Positions 14,784-23,428 of a DNA stretch of 40,982 nucleotides are shown piece after piece. The notes under the pieces were generated by a model. It saw only the letters and a program-made list of their open reading frames with translations. It was not told the origin of the DNA and ran no database searches. The position numbers were made by a program, and so were the translations under genes. This stretch comes from an uncultured Lachnospiraceae bacterium (lineage in GTDB: Bacteria; Bacillota; Clostridia; Lachnospirales; Lachnospiraceae), in contig CAMQTN010000022.1 of the NCBI GenBank assembly GCA_947037115.1, positions 1 to 40,982 of the forward strand, given 5' to 3'. Every line of letters begins with the position of its first letter. Within the stretch, counting starts at the first letter, position 1.

Positions 14784-15374
14784 ATGATAGTGCAGATCAG
14801 TGCAGGACAGGGGCCGTCCGAGTGCCAGCTTGCGGTGGCGAAGCTGTTTGAAGCATTACAGAATGAATATGGGAATCTGGAAGAGATATCAAGAACAAAG
14901 GGGTATGAAAAAGGCTGTTATGACTCTGTCCGGTTCCGGACAGAGTGTGACCTGAGCGGTCTTGAAGGGACGGTGCTCTGGATCTGCAGGAGTCCCTTCC
15001 GTCCGAACCATAAAAGAAAGAACTGGTATGTGGATGTGAGCATCATCCCGGAGCAGGGAGAGATTTCGTCCGGGAAAGAATACCGTATTGAAAAATTCCA
15101 CTGTGGCGGGAAAGGTGGTCAGAACGTGAATAAGGTGGAGACTGGGGTGCGGATGATCCATATACCGACAGGACTTGTGGCGCAGTCTACGGAAGAGAGG
15201 AGCCAGTTTTTAAATAAGCAGCGCGCTATGGAGAAGCTGCAAGGGAAACTTGCGGATTTACAGAAGGAGCAGGAAGCTGGACAGAAAAATGCCGCATGGC
15301 GGGAGCATAACCGTATTGTCAGGGGAAATCCGGTACGTACTTATGAAGGAGAGAAATTTGTTTTGAAAAATTAG
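14784..15374 (+). CDS. prfH: Peptide chain release factor homologue PrfH
   Basis: A 196-aa class-I release factor paralogue that lacks the N-terminal and codon-recognition domains of RF1/RF2. It keeps the peptidyl-tRNA hydrolysis loop GGKGGQNVNKVETGVR with Gly111-Gly112-Gln113 and the basic C-terminal helix. It should release the nascent peptide from damaged ribosomes so that RtcB can repair them. AGGAG is about nine bases before the ATG. The stop TAG (15372-15374) lies inside the left arm of the clpB CIRCE operator, so the gene ends exactly where the clpB control region begins. The GGQ glutamine may be methylated by the PrmC encoded at 32503. Confidence 0.93.
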   Translation: MIVQISAGQGPSECQLAVAKLFEALQNEYGNLEEISRTKGYEKGCYDSVRFRTECDLSGLEGTVLWICRSPFRPNHKRKNWYVDVSIIPEQGEISSGKEYRIEKFHCGGKGGQNVNKVETGVRMIHIPTGLVAQSTEERSQFLNKQRAMEKLQGKLADLQKEQEAGQKNAAWREHNRIVRGNPVRTYEGEKFVLKN

Positions 15375-15392
15375 CACTCACCTCTTGACAGT
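15370..15392 (+). repeat. Right copy of the 23-bp exact direct repeat
   Basis: Identical to 11718-11740. This copy continues into GCTAA to complete a CIRCE element and contains the prfH stop codon and the clpB -35 box. It forms the right boundary of the rtcB-prfH island. Confidence 0.8.
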
Positions 15393-15413
15393 GCTAACAA
15401 TCCGTTGTATTGT
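15371..15413 (+). promoter_or_regulatory. CIRCE operator (HrcA site) over the clpB promoter
   Basis: TTAGCACTC (15371-15379), 9-base spacer, CAGTGCTAA (15389-15397), one mismatch from the canonical CIRCE. The clpB promoter overlaps it: TTGACA at 15385-15390, 17-bp spacer, TATTGT at 15408-15413. HrcA binding here would repress clpB until heat or unfolded protein ties up the chaperones. Confidence 0.9.
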
Positions 15414-15472
15414 GATAGTGTAAGTAGAACAGATAACCACAATACATCCGCATTTGCGAGGAGGTGTATACT

Positions 15473-18055
15473 ATGAATTTAACGAAATTTACACAGAAAT
15501 CCATACAGGCGGTAGAACAGTGTGAGAAGCTTGCCTATGAGTATGGCAATCAGGAGATCGAAGAAGAACACCTGTTATATAGCCTGCTTACCATTGATGA
15601 CAGCCTGATCTTAAAGCTCGTCGAGAAGATGGAGATACAGAAGGAATACTTTGTAAACCGTGTGGAGCAGGGGCTTTCCAAGCGCACAAAGGTGCAGGGC
15701 GGCCAGATTTTCATCGGGCAGGACTTGAATAAGGTTCTGATCGGCGCGGAGGACGAGGCCAAAGCGCTTGGCGATGAATATGTGTCCGTGGAACACCTTT
15801 TCCTTGCCATGTTAAAGCATCCCAACCGAGAGATCAAAGAGATTTTCCGGGAGTTCGGCATTACGAGGGAACGGTTTTTGCAGGCCCTCTCCACGGTGCG
15901 GGGCAACCAGCGGGTGACCTCGGACAACCCGGAGGCGACCTACGATACGTTGGAGAAATACGGGCAGGATCTGGTGGAAAAGGCGAGAGATCAGAAACTG
16001 GATCCTGTGATTGGCAGAGATACTGAAATACGCAACGTAATTCGGATTCTGTCAAGAAAAACCAAGAACAATCCCGTACTGATCGGTGAACCGGGCGTCG
16101 GTAAGACGGCAGTAGCGGAAGGGCTGGCACAGCGTATCGTGCGCGGGGATGTGCCGGAAGGCCTTAAAGATAAGAAGATATTTTCACTGGATATGGGGGC
16201 CCTGGTTGCAGGGGCAAAATACCGCGGTGAATTTGAGGAGCGTTTGAAAGCGGTACTGGACGACGTGAAGAACAGCGACGGCCAGATCATTCTCTTTATC
16301 GACGAGCTGCACACCATTGTGGGTGCGGGAAAGACGGATGGAGCCATGGATGCGGGCAATATGTTAAAGCCCATGCTTGCAAGGGGCGAGCTGCACTGTA
16401 TCGGTGCGACGACACTGGATGAATACCGGCAGTATATTGAGAAGGATGCGGCGCTGGAGCGGCGTTTCCAGCCTGTCATGGTGGAGGAGCCAACGGTGGA
16501 GGACACAATCTCGATTCTGCGCGGCCTGAAGGAGCGCTACGAGGTTTACCATGGCGTAAAGATTATGGATAATGCGCTGGTCAGTGCGGCGGTGCTGTCC
16601 AACCGTTATATTTCCGACAGATTCCTGCCGGACAAGGCGATTGATCTGGTGGATGAGGCCTGCGCGCTGATTAAGACGGAGCTGGATTCCATGCCGACGG
16701 AACTGGACGAGCTGCGCCGTAAGGTGATGCAGATGGAAATTGAGGAGACGGCGCTTAAGAAGGAGGACGACAATTTAAGCAGAGAGCGGCTTTCCAATCT
16801 GCAAAAAGAGCTTGCGGAAATGAAGGAAGAGCTGAATAACCGTATGGCTCAGTGGGAAAATGAGAAGGCGTCCGTGGAAAAACTTTCCAAAATCCGTGAG
16901 GAGATCGACGAGGTCAACAGTCAGATCCAGATTGCACAGCGCGACGGTGACTATGAGAAGGCGGCAGAGTTGAGCTATGGTAAATTGCCCGCCCTGAAAC
17001 AGCAGCTGGAAATTGAGGAGGAGAAGGTCAGCAGGGAAGAATTGTCTCTGGTGCACCAGAGTGTGTCGGATGAGGAGATTGCCAAAATTATTTCCCGTTG
17101 GACGGGTATCCCGGTGTCTAAGCTGACGGAGAGCGAGCGGAACAAAACGCTGCATCTGGACGAGGAACTGCATAAGAGGGTAATCGGACAGGACGAGGGA
17201 GTGACAAAGGTAACAGATGCTATTATTCGTTCCAAAGCGGGGATCAAAGATCCCACAAAGCCGATCGGTTCCTTCCTGTTTCTGGGCCCAACAGGCGTGG
17301 GTAAGACGGAACTTGCGAAGGCGCTGGCGGCGTCCCTTTTTGATGATGAGACGAACATGGTCCGCATCGACATGAGTGAATATATGGAGAAATATTCTGT
17401 CTCCCGGCTGATCGGGGCGCCTCCCGGATATGTGGGCTACGAGGAGGGAGGCCAGCTGACGGAGGCGGTGAGGAGAAAGCCTTACTCGGTTGTGCTCTTT
17501 GACGAGATCGAAAAGGCGCACCCTGATGTTTTCAACGTGCTTTTACAGGTGTTGGATGATGGCCGTATCACAGATTCTCAGGGAAGAACGGTGGATTTTA
17601 AGAACACGATCCTGATTATGACCTCCAACATCGGCGCGGAATATCTGCTGGACGGTATCGACGGGCAGGGGGCGATCAGGGAGGATGCAGAGAAACTTGT
17701 GATGGGCGAGCTGCGCAGCCACTTCCGCCCGGAATTTTTAAACAGGCTGGATGAGACCATTCTCTTCAAGCCGCTTACAAGGGGTAACATCGGTGGTATT
17801 ATCCGGCTGATAGTGGATGACCTGAACAGACGGCTTGCAGACAGAGAGCTGTGCATTGCACTCTCTGAGGCGGCGGAAGCGTTTATTGTGGAGAACGCCT
17901 ATGACCCGGTCTACGGAGCAAGGCCGTTAAAGCGGTATATCCAGAAATATGTGGAAACACTGTCTGCAAAGCTGATCCTCTCGGATCAGGTGAGCGCGAA
18001 GGATACGATTTTGATTACGGTGGAGGACGGCGCGCTCATAGCGCGGAGAAAGTAG
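15473..18055 (+). CDS. clpB: ATP-dependent disaggregase ClpB
   Basis: Hexameric AAA+ chaperone that works with DnaK to pull polypeptides out of aggregates in the cytoplasm. The ATG at 15473 lies eight bases after AGGAGG. Domains in order: Clp N-terminal repeats (about 1-150), first ATPase domain with Walker A GEPGVGKT at 205-212 and Walker [13 protein letters not shown], the long coiled-coil middle domain (about 400-525) that distinguishes ClpB from ClpC and ClpA, second ATPase domain with GPTGVGKT at 605-612, [13 protein letters not shown] and the sensor [11 protein letters not shown], and the C-terminal D2 small domain. Length 860 aa is standard. It is transcribed alone, from the CIRCE-controlled promoter, and followed by a strong hairpin. 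Confidence 0.97.
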   Translation: MNLTKFTQKSIQAVEQCEKLAYEYGNQEIEEEHLLYSLLTIDDSLILKLVEKMEIQKEYFVNRVEQGLSKRTKVQGGQIFIGQDLNKVLIGAEDEAKALGDEYVSVEHLFLAMLKHPNREIKEIFREFGITRERFLQALSTVRGNQRVTSDNPEATYDTLEKYGQDLVEKARDQKLDPVIGRDTEIRNVIRILSRKTKNNPVLIGEPGVGKTAVAEGLAQRIVRGDVPEGLKDKKIFSLDMGALVAGAKYRGEFEERLKAVLDDVKNSDGQIILFIDELHTIVGAGKTDGAMDAGNMLKPMLARGELHCIGATTLDEYRQYIEKDAALERRFQPVMVEEPTVEDTISILRGLKERYEVYHGVKIMDNALVSAAVLSNRYISDRFLPDKAIDLVDEACALIKTELDSMPTELDELRRKVMQMEIEETALKKEDDNLSRERLSNLQKELAEMKEELNNRMAQWENEKASVEKLSKIREEIDEVNSQIQIAQRDGDYEKAAELSYGKLPALKQQLEIEEEKVSREELSLVHQSVSDEEIAKIISRWTGIPVSKLTESERNKTLHLDEELHKRVIGQDEGVTKVTDAIIRSKAGIKDPTKPIGSFLFLGPTGVGKTELAKALAASLFDDETNMVRIDMSEYMEKYSVSRLIGAPPGYVGYEEGGQLTEAVRRKPYSVVLFDEIEKAHPDVFNVLLQVLDDGRITDSQGRTVDFKNTILIMTSNIGAEYLLDGIDGQGAIREDAEKLVMGELRSHFRPEFLNRLDETILFKPLTRGNIGGIIRLIVDDLNRRLADRELCIALSEAAEAFIVENAYDPVYGARPLKRYIQKYVETLSAKLILSDQVSAKDTILITVEDGALIARRK

Positions 18056-18082
18056 GAAAAGAATACAGATCACCTCAGGGAA

Positions 18083-18117
18083 CAGCCCGGCGTAAAAGAT
18101 GGGAAAACGCCGGGCTG
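18083..18117 (+). terminator. GC-rich hairpin after clpB
   Basis: CAGCCCGGCGT (18083-18093) pairs perfectly with ACGCCGGGCTG (18107-18117), 13-base loop. The following CTTGCTCT is only weakly T-rich, but the stem is very stable and lies 27 bp after the stop. Confidence 0.7.
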
Positions 18118-18512
18118 CTTGCTCTGGCGTGACAGGGACAATTGTGGTATGGTAGTATATATACACTATATATAGGGATGACTATTTTAGTCAAATTTAT
18201 CTTCCCGGCATGCCGCTAAAATAAGAAAAAAAGGAACAAACCACCTGTAATTAAAACAGGATTTAGCAGAAATGGGAGAGAAAAAAAGGGAAAAGGCGAA
18301 ATGGCTGTGGATAAGTCGTCCTTTTTATGAAATACTAAATCCAGTTTTAGCGCAGTAGGACAAAAATCGGGAAAGTCCGCCCTGTGCGGCAGAGCGTGTG
18401 CGACAGAATTTGTGAGGCAGAATATACGCGATGGAACGTGGTAGAATCTGCGTGACAGAATGCGTGATAGAAAATGTGACAGAAAACGAGAGGAAAACGG
18501 GAGGAGAATAAC
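18118..18512. other. Gene-free stretch with inverted and degenerate tandem repeats
   Basis: Holds an AT-rich run (TATATATACACTATATATAG near 18155), a small stem GACTA/TAGTC near 18180, arms TAAAACAGGATTTAG (18252-18266) and CTAAATCCAGTTTTA (18335-18349) that are inverted copies with one mismatch, and about seven degenerate 12-14-bp units of the type GTGACAGAAT at about 18393-18490. No gene is seen. The last units abut the ribosome binding site of the next gene. Confidence 0.5.
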
Positions 18513-19667
18513 ATGAGATATCCGGCATTTTTGCAGGAAAAGGGTACAATCGGGTTTGTGGCGCCCTCCTTTGGGTGCGCGATCGAGCCCTACAGTAGTG
18601 GGTTCTTAAATGCGCAGAAAAGATGGCGGGAGCAGGGGTATCAGCTACAGCTTGGGCCGAACTGTTATGCAGGCGACGGCGTGGGAATCAGCAGTACGCC
18701 CGAGAGGTGCGGAAAAGAGCTGACAGACTGGTACTGCGATAAAAATAACGACTGTCTTATTTCCTGCGGCGGCGGTGAACTGATGTGTGAAATACTGGAT
18801 TATGTGGATTTTGACAAAATCCGGGAGGCTGCGCCCAAGTGGTATCTGGGGTATTCGGACAACACGAACTTCACCTTCCTTCTGACGACGCTGTGTGATA
18901 CGGCGTCGGTTTACGGGCCCTGTGCGGCGGCCTTCGGCATGGAACCATTACATCCGTCATTGAATGATGCGATGTCGCTTTTGCGTGGGGAGAAGATGAC
19001 CATGCAGGGATATGACAGATGGGAGAGGGAATCTCAGAAGGATGAGGAAAACCCGCTGGCTCCCTATAATCTGACTGAAACATCTGTTATTAAATATTTT
19101 TTGCCGGATGGGAGGACGAATGTTGAGAGCCTGCGTGCGACAGCGGAGAAGTATGCAGTGCAGGCATCTGTATCTGCAGACAACGGTGCCGGCGGGATAT
19201 CAGAAGAGATTGCCGGAAATGAAAACAGCGGGGAAACAGAGACGGTCTTTTCCGGCCGTCTTCTCGGCGGCTGCATGGACTGCCTGGTCAATCTGCTGGG
19301 CACTAAATATGATAAGGTTGCGGAATTTACACAGCGTTATCAGGAGGACGGGATCGTCTGGTTTCTGGAGGCCTGCGACCTGAATCTGATGAGCATACGC
19401 CGGGCAATGTGGCAGATGGAGCACGCTGGCTGGTTCAAACACTGTAAAGGCTTTCTGATCGGCAGGCCCCGGATCGGTATGGATGTGGAGGAGTTTGGGA
19501 TAGATCACTATCAGGCGGTCTGCGAAATGCTGTATTCCTATCAGGTGCCTGTCCTTATGGATCTGGATATCGGGCACCTGCCTCCTGCGATGCCTCTGAT
19601 CTGCGGCAGTATGTCGCGGGTGGTCAGTGACGGTACATGTTACCGTGTGGAGATGGAGCTTTCATAG
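18513..19667 (+). CDS. LD-carboxypeptidase, peptidase family S66 (MccF-like)
   Basis: Serine peptidase that removes the terminal D-Ala from tetrapeptide stems in peptidoglycan recycling, or cleaves peptide-nucleotide antibiotics in the MccF branch. The catalytic triad is visible: Ser115 in GYSDN, Glu286 in FLEACD and His355 in DIGHLPP. At 384 aa it is longer than typical LdcA (about 300-340); the extra sequence is a variable region at about residues 165-245, rich in Glu, Asn and Gly, just before the conserved FSGRLLGGCMD. There is no signal peptide, so it is cytoplasmic. GGGAGGAG lies before the ATG. It heads a run with DUF4250 (29 bp on) and the ferredoxin/ASKHA gene. Confidence 0.9.
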   Translation: MRYPAFLQEKGTIGFVAPSFGCAIEPYSSGFLNAQKRWREQGYQLQLGPNCYAGDGVGISSTPERCGKELTDWYCDKNNDCLISCGGGELMCEILDYVDFDKIREAAPKWYLGYSDNTNFTFLLTTLCDTASVYGPCAAAFGMEPLHPSLNDAMSLLRGEKMTMQGYDRWERESQKDEENPLAPYNLTETSVIKYFLPDGRTNVESLRATAEKYAVQASVSADNGAGGISEEIAGNENSGETETVFSGRLLGGCMDCLVNLLGTKYDKVAEFTQRYQEDGIVWFLEACDLNLMSIRRAMWQMEHAGWFKHCKGFLIGRPRIGMDVEEFGIDHYQAVCEMLYSYQVPVLMDLDIGHLPPAMPLICGSMSRVVSDGTCYRVEMELS

Positions 19668-19696
19668 ACAAAGAATGAAGAAAGGCGGATGGGATT

Positions 19697-19870
19697 ATGA
19701 TGCCGAAAGATCCGGTTATGTTGTTGAGTTATGTAAACTTAAAGCTGCGCGATTTTTATACAGATTTAGATCAGCTCTGTGAAGATCTCGATGCAGACCG
19801 CGGCGAGATTGTCGAAAAATTGGCGGGCATTGATTATCACTACGATGAGGAGAAAAATCAGTTTGTCTGA
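19697..19870 (+). CDS. DUF4250 small protein
   Basis: A 57-aa protein: MMPKDPVMLLSYVNLKLRDF, then YTDLDQLCEDLDADRGEIVE and KLAGIDYHYDEEKNQFV. This matches DUF4250, a short, mostly helical family widespread in Lachnospiraceae, of unknown function, that looks like a small helix-turn-helix-type fold. It starts 29 bp after the LD-carboxypeptidase and its last codons overlap the likely start of the ferredoxin/ASKHA gene, so the three may be co-translated. Either of the two consecutive ATGs (19697 or 19700) could be used. Confidence 0.85.
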   Translation: MMPKDPVMLLSYVNLKLRDFYTDLDQLCEDLDADRGEIVEKLAGIDYHYDEEKNQFV

Positions 19871-21683
19871 GAAAATTAAAATTGCGGTTGTTATTGATAA
19901 TGAAAATTCCAATGTCTCCCAAAAGGGAGGAAGCACAGACGCACTTTTGCTGACACAGGATTCTTCTGTGACATTGATGTCAGTTTTGCTGCAGAATCAT
20001 CTTATGAACGGCAGTTTCTGCGGCGGCAGAGGGGATTGTGGACGGTGTGTGGTGCAGTTTCTGGAGGGAACTCCTCTGCCCACTGGGGTGGAGAGGTCGC
20101 GGCTTACGCCGGAGGAACTGCGGCAGGGATACCGGCTGGCCTGTGTGGCCAGGCCGAAGAGGGACTGTCTGGTCAGAATTGTGGAATGCAGCGAGTCGGA
20201 GACGCCGATTGTCACAGCAGTGAACCTTCCGGCAGATGGCATTCACTCAAATGGCCAGCAAAAGGCTTTGCCTGAGAATCAGAAATCAGACGCTGAGGAA
20301 TCAGGCGTGGCTAAAGCGGGCAATCAGGAAAACGGTATTTTAAAGAGCGGGCGTTATATCATTGCGGCAGATCTGGGAACCACCACCATCGCCATGCAGC
20401 TTCGGGATATGGTTACAGGGGAGACAGTCGATACCTGGTGTGAGAGAAACCCGCAGAGAATCTACGGTACGGATGTGCTCGCCAGAATCGAGGCATCCTG
20501 TAACGGCAGAAGGGAGGAACTGCAGAATCTGGTCTGTGAATCCCTTGCGCGGGGCGTCAGGCAGTTTGCAGCGTATGTGCGTCAAAAGCCGAACGGGGGG
20601 AGCGAGGGGGGAAAAAATATTTTTCCTGCCGTTTTACCTGCCGGAAAGGAAGCGGAAAAGGAGCCGCAGATTTTCTGTATGTGCATTGCGGGCAATACCG
20701 CCATGGAACATCTGCTTATGGGATATGACGCAGAAAGTCTGGGGAGAGCGCCCTTTGTGCCTGTGGAGACGGGCCTGCAAAGGATAACCGCTTCCCGCCT
20801 TTTTTTTGATGCGCAGGGATTCGACTTGGATTTTCCCGTCTATATCGCGCCCTGCATCAGCGCCTTTGTGGGAGGCGATATTGTGGCCGGACTCCATGTG
20901 CTTGACATGCTTCCCGGTTTATCACGGGGGAAAAGACCGGAGGATGGCGGGGCAGGAGCGGTATCGGACAGAGCAGAGCGGGAGAAGGGCCGGAAGGAGA
21001 AGACGCAGACGACACTGTTGATTGATCTGGGAACAAACGGTGAGATGGCAATCACGGACGGGCAGCGTATGATTGTCACCGCTACCGCAGCAGGGCCGGC
21101 TTTTGAGGGGCATGGGAATCTGATCGGTACGGACAGGATTGCGCTCACGGCCGATCTTCTGCGGCGGGGTCTGCTGGATGAGACGGGGCTTCTGGCAGAA
21201 CCTTATTTTGATGAGGGTGTGCCTGTTGGGACGGAAAGGGAGAAGGAAACGGCAGACAGGCAGGATACAGAGAATAGGGGAAGATGGAAAAGAAAAGAGA
21301 GCAGATGTTATTTTAAACAGGAGGACGTTCGGGCCCTCCAGATGGCAAAGGCCGCTGTGCGCGCGGGCGTGGAGATTTTGTGGGAAGAGATGGGATGTGA
21401 TGAGGTGGACTGCATTTATCTGGCCGGCGGTTTCGGCTATTATCTGGATGTGGAGGCCGCTTTCGCCATCGGTCTGCTGCCGTCTTGCATGCGCGGCAGG
21501 GTGCAGGCTGTGGGAAATACGTCTCTTGCGGGGGCGTATGAACTGGGGCGTGGTCTGTCTGCGGGCAGAATAAAAGAGGGGATGCTGGAAAAGAATATTG
21601 TAGCGATAGAGAGCATTAATCTGGCCAGAAAGGAGAACTTCGAGAAATTGTACCTGAAATATATGAATTTGGAAGAAAATTGA
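19863..21683 (+). CDS. Ferredoxin/ASKHA-domain protein (DUF4445, RACo-like corrinoid activator)
   Basis: A 606-aa redox activator. The N-terminus is a 2Fe-2S ferredoxin domain with the ligands of CGGRGDCGRC and a fourth Cys in LACVARP (about residues 45-95). A polar linker leads to an ATPase of the ASKHA fold: IIAADLGTTTIAMQL, a second phosphate loop LLIDLGTNGEMAI, and the late AGGFGYYLDVEAAFAIGLLP. Relatives reductively activate Co(II) corrinoid proteins of methyl-transfer pathways. No corrinoid protein or methyltransferase is encoded nearby, so the partner is elsewhere or different. Two long charged insertions (around 355-380 and 455-480) vary from the family core. The start is probably TTG 19863, ten bases after GAGGAG and overlapping the DUF4250 stop; ATG 19845 is the alternative. 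Confidence 0.85.
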   Translation: MSEKIKIAVVIDNENSNVSQKGGSTDALLLTQDSSVTLMSVLLQNHLMNGSFCGGRGDCGRCVVQFLEGTPLPTGVERSRLTPEELRQGYRLACVARPKRDCLVRIVECSESETPIVTAVNLPADGIHSNGQQKALPENQKSDAEESGVAKAGNQENGILKSGRYIIAADLGTTTIAMQLRDMVTGETVDTWCERNPQRIYGTDVLARIEASCNGRREELQNLVCESLARGVRQFAAYVRQKPNGGSEGGKNIFPAVLPAGKEAEKEPQIFCMCIAGNTAMEHLLMGYDAESLGRAPFVPVETGLQRITASRLFFDAQGFDLDFPVYIAPCISAFVGGDIVAGLHVLDMLPGLSRGKRPEDGGAGAVSDRAEREKGRKEKTQTTLLIDLGTNGEMAITDGQRMIVTATAAGPAFEGHGNLIGTDRIALTADLLRRGLLDETGLLAEPYFDEGVPVGTEREKETADRQDTENRGRWKRKESRCYFKQEDVRALQMAKAAVRAGVEILWEEMGCDEVDCIYLAGGFGYYLDVEAAFAIGLLPSCMRGRVQAVGNTSLAGAYELGRGLSAGRIKEGMLEKNIVAIESINLARKENFEKLYLKYMNLEEN

Positions 21684-21689
21684 GGAAGT

Positions 21690-21755
21690 ACCGGCTTGAA
21701 TCAACGTTTCCCCAAAAAATTTAAGATTCCGTTAAGGCCGGGTCTCTTTTTCTTT
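21690..21755 (+). terminator. Possible terminator after the ferredoxin/ASKHA gene
   Basis: ACCGGCTT near 21692 can pair imperfectly with AAGGCCGGGT near 21733-21742, followed by CTCTTTTTCTTT. The loop is long and the stem interrupted, so this is tentative. Confidence 0.4.
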
Positions 21756-21845
21756 AAGGCAGAGATGTTATTCTGGTAGCGTAAGAAGACGGTGCTTTCC
21801 CGCAAAAGCAATGCGGGGCGGGCGATTTTAAGGAGGAAATGGCAT

Positions 21846-22730
21846 ATGTGGACCAGAGTGGAATTAAAAGAGCGGGCGAAGGCTGCCATGCGCAGGAATT
21901 ATTGGAAGATCGTGCTGGTGTCGGCGCTGCTTTTGCTGTTAGGGTGTGGGTCGGGAGGATATACGTTCCATCAGATGACCGGCCGCCCGGGGACGGAAAG
22001 CGGGGCGGATGAAGGAACAGGCGCGGATACGGGAACCGGTACAGAAGGAACAGGCGCAGATGAAATGAAAAGCTTCATCTCAGTGAAAACGGATCCGGAG
22101 ACGGGAGGGATGATGATACAGGAAATTGGCGGAGCGGAGGTGGAGATGCAGAACCGTGAAGTCAGTTTGATGGAAATAGCAGTGGTAGGAATCATAACAG
22201 GAATTATTGTTCTCGTTATGTTTCTGGTTCTCTGTGCGGTGGTTATTGCGGCTGATATTTTTCTGCTCAATCCCTTAAGTGTGGGGGGCTGCCGGTTTAT
22301 GGTAAAAAGCGTGGAGGACGTGGCGCAGGTGAAGGAGATCGCTTTTGGGTTTGACCACTCCTACAGGAACGTGGTAAGGGTACTGTTTTTCAGGGATCTC
22401 CATATCTTCCTGTGGACACTGCTGCTTGTGATACCAGGGATCGTGAAGATGTATCAATATTATATGGTTCCCTATATCCTGACGGAGTACCCGGATATGG
22501 AGTACAGGGCGGCGCTGCAGATGAGCCGGGATATGATGGATGGAAATAAATGGAAGACATTTGTGCTGGGCCTTTCTTTTATTCTGTGGGATTTTTTGGG
22601 CGCGGCCACCTTTGGCATTGTGGAGGTGTTTTATGTGCAGCCATACAGGCAGCTTACTTATGCGGCCCTGTACCGTAAATTGAAAGACGGGCGGCAGTGG
22701 CAGGACTTGGAGGGCAGAGATGGCTTATAA
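21846..22730 (+). CDS. DUF975 family integral membrane protein
   Basis: A 294-aa membrane protein. The N-terminus (WTRVELKERAKAAMRRNYWK) is the DUF975 signature, followed by a hydrophobic helix, then a low-complexity loop rich in Gly, Thr, Ala, Asp and Glu (about residues 45-75) not typical of the family core. At least four further helices follow (about 110-145, 195-215, 245-275). The DUF975 end motif FYVQPYRQLTYAALYRKLK is clear. The ATG at 21846 is nine bases after AGGAGG. It overlaps the response regulator by 11 bp, which suggests it is part of, or sensed by, the two-component system; the function is unknown. Confidence 0.82.
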   Translation: MWTRVELKERAKAAMRRNYWKIVLVSALLLLLGCGSGGYTFHQMTGRPGTESGADEGTGADTGTGTEGTGADEMKSFISVKTDPETGGMMIQEIGGAEVEMQNREVSLMEIAVVGIITGIIVLVMFLVLCAVVIAADIFLLNPLSVGGCRFMVKSVEDVAQVKEIAFGFDHSYRNVVRVLFFRDLHIFLWTLLLVIPGIVKMYQYYMVPYILTEYPDMEYRAALQMSRDMMDGNKWKTFVLGLSFILWDFLGAATFGIVEVFYVQPYRQLTYAALYRKLKDGRQWQDLEGRDGL

Positions 22731-23415
22731 AATACTGGTGGCGGACGACGAGGCGGAGATCAGGGATGTGCTCCGCCTGTATCTGGAAAAGGAAGGGTAC
22801 GAAGTGGTGGAGGCTGTGGATGGGCCGGAGGCTGTCAGAGTAATCAGACAGGAGAAAATAGATCTGGCGGTTCTGGATATCATGATGCCCGGGTTAGACG
22901 GATACCGTGTGTTACGGAATATAAGGGAGGAGAGTAACCTTCCCGTGCTTATGCTTTCGGCCAGATGCAGTGATTCCGATAAAATTCTGGGACTTGATCT
23001 GGGGGCGGACGATTATATCACCAAGCCTTTTGTGCCGCTTGAGGCGGTGGCCCGGGTAAAGTCCAATTTGAGAAGATTTTATGCGCTGGGCGCCGGGGAA
23101 GGCAGAACGACGGAAGGCGGGACGCTCCGGGTGGGTGACCTGCGTCTGGAGCAGGATTCCTGTCTGCTTTACCGGGGTGAGGAGAAAATTGAGCTGACTT
23201 CCGTGGAGTTTCGGATTATGAAGCTGTTTATGGAAAATCCGGGCAAGGTATTTACAAAACAGCAGATTTTCGAGGCCGGATGGGAGGAGTCATACATGGT
23301 TTCCGACAACAGTGTGATGGTATGCATCTCAAAACTGCGGGCGAAACTGGACGGTGGCGGCGGGGGATACATCAGCACGATCAGAGGGCTGGGTTACCGC
23401 ATGGAAAAGATGTGA
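22720..23415 (+). CDS. OmpR/PhoB-family response regulator (VanR-like)
   Basis: A 231-aa DNA-binding response regulator. The receiver domain has the acidic pocket DDE at 9-11, phospho-acceptor Asp53 in LDIMMPG and Lys102 in TKPF. The winged-helix output domain (about 130-231) ends with the typical GLGYRMEK. The start overlaps the end of DUF975 by 11 bp, and the kinase begins 13 bp after its stop, giving a three-gene unit. The closest type by appearance is the VanR group that responds to cell-wall signals, consistent with the polysaccharide deacetylase downstream. Confidence 0.95.
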   Translation: MAYKILVADDEAEIRDVLRLYLEKEGYEVVEAVDGPEAVRVIRQEKIDLAVLDIMMPGLDGYRVLRNIREESNLPVLMLSARCSDSDKILGLDLGADDYITKPFVPLEAVARVKSNLRRFYALGAGEGRTTEGGTLRVGDLRLEQDSCLLYRGEEKIELTSVEFRIMKLFMENPGKVFTKQQIFEAGWEESYMVSDNSVMVCISKLRAKLDGGGGGYISTIRGLGYRMEKM

Positions 23416-23428
23416 GGTGCGGCGGAGG

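Noticed and set aside
14784..15374. Calling the GGQ protein a truncated RF1/RF2 pseudogene
   Set aside because: Its length, complete GGQ domain and tight linkage to rtcB fit the PrfH family.
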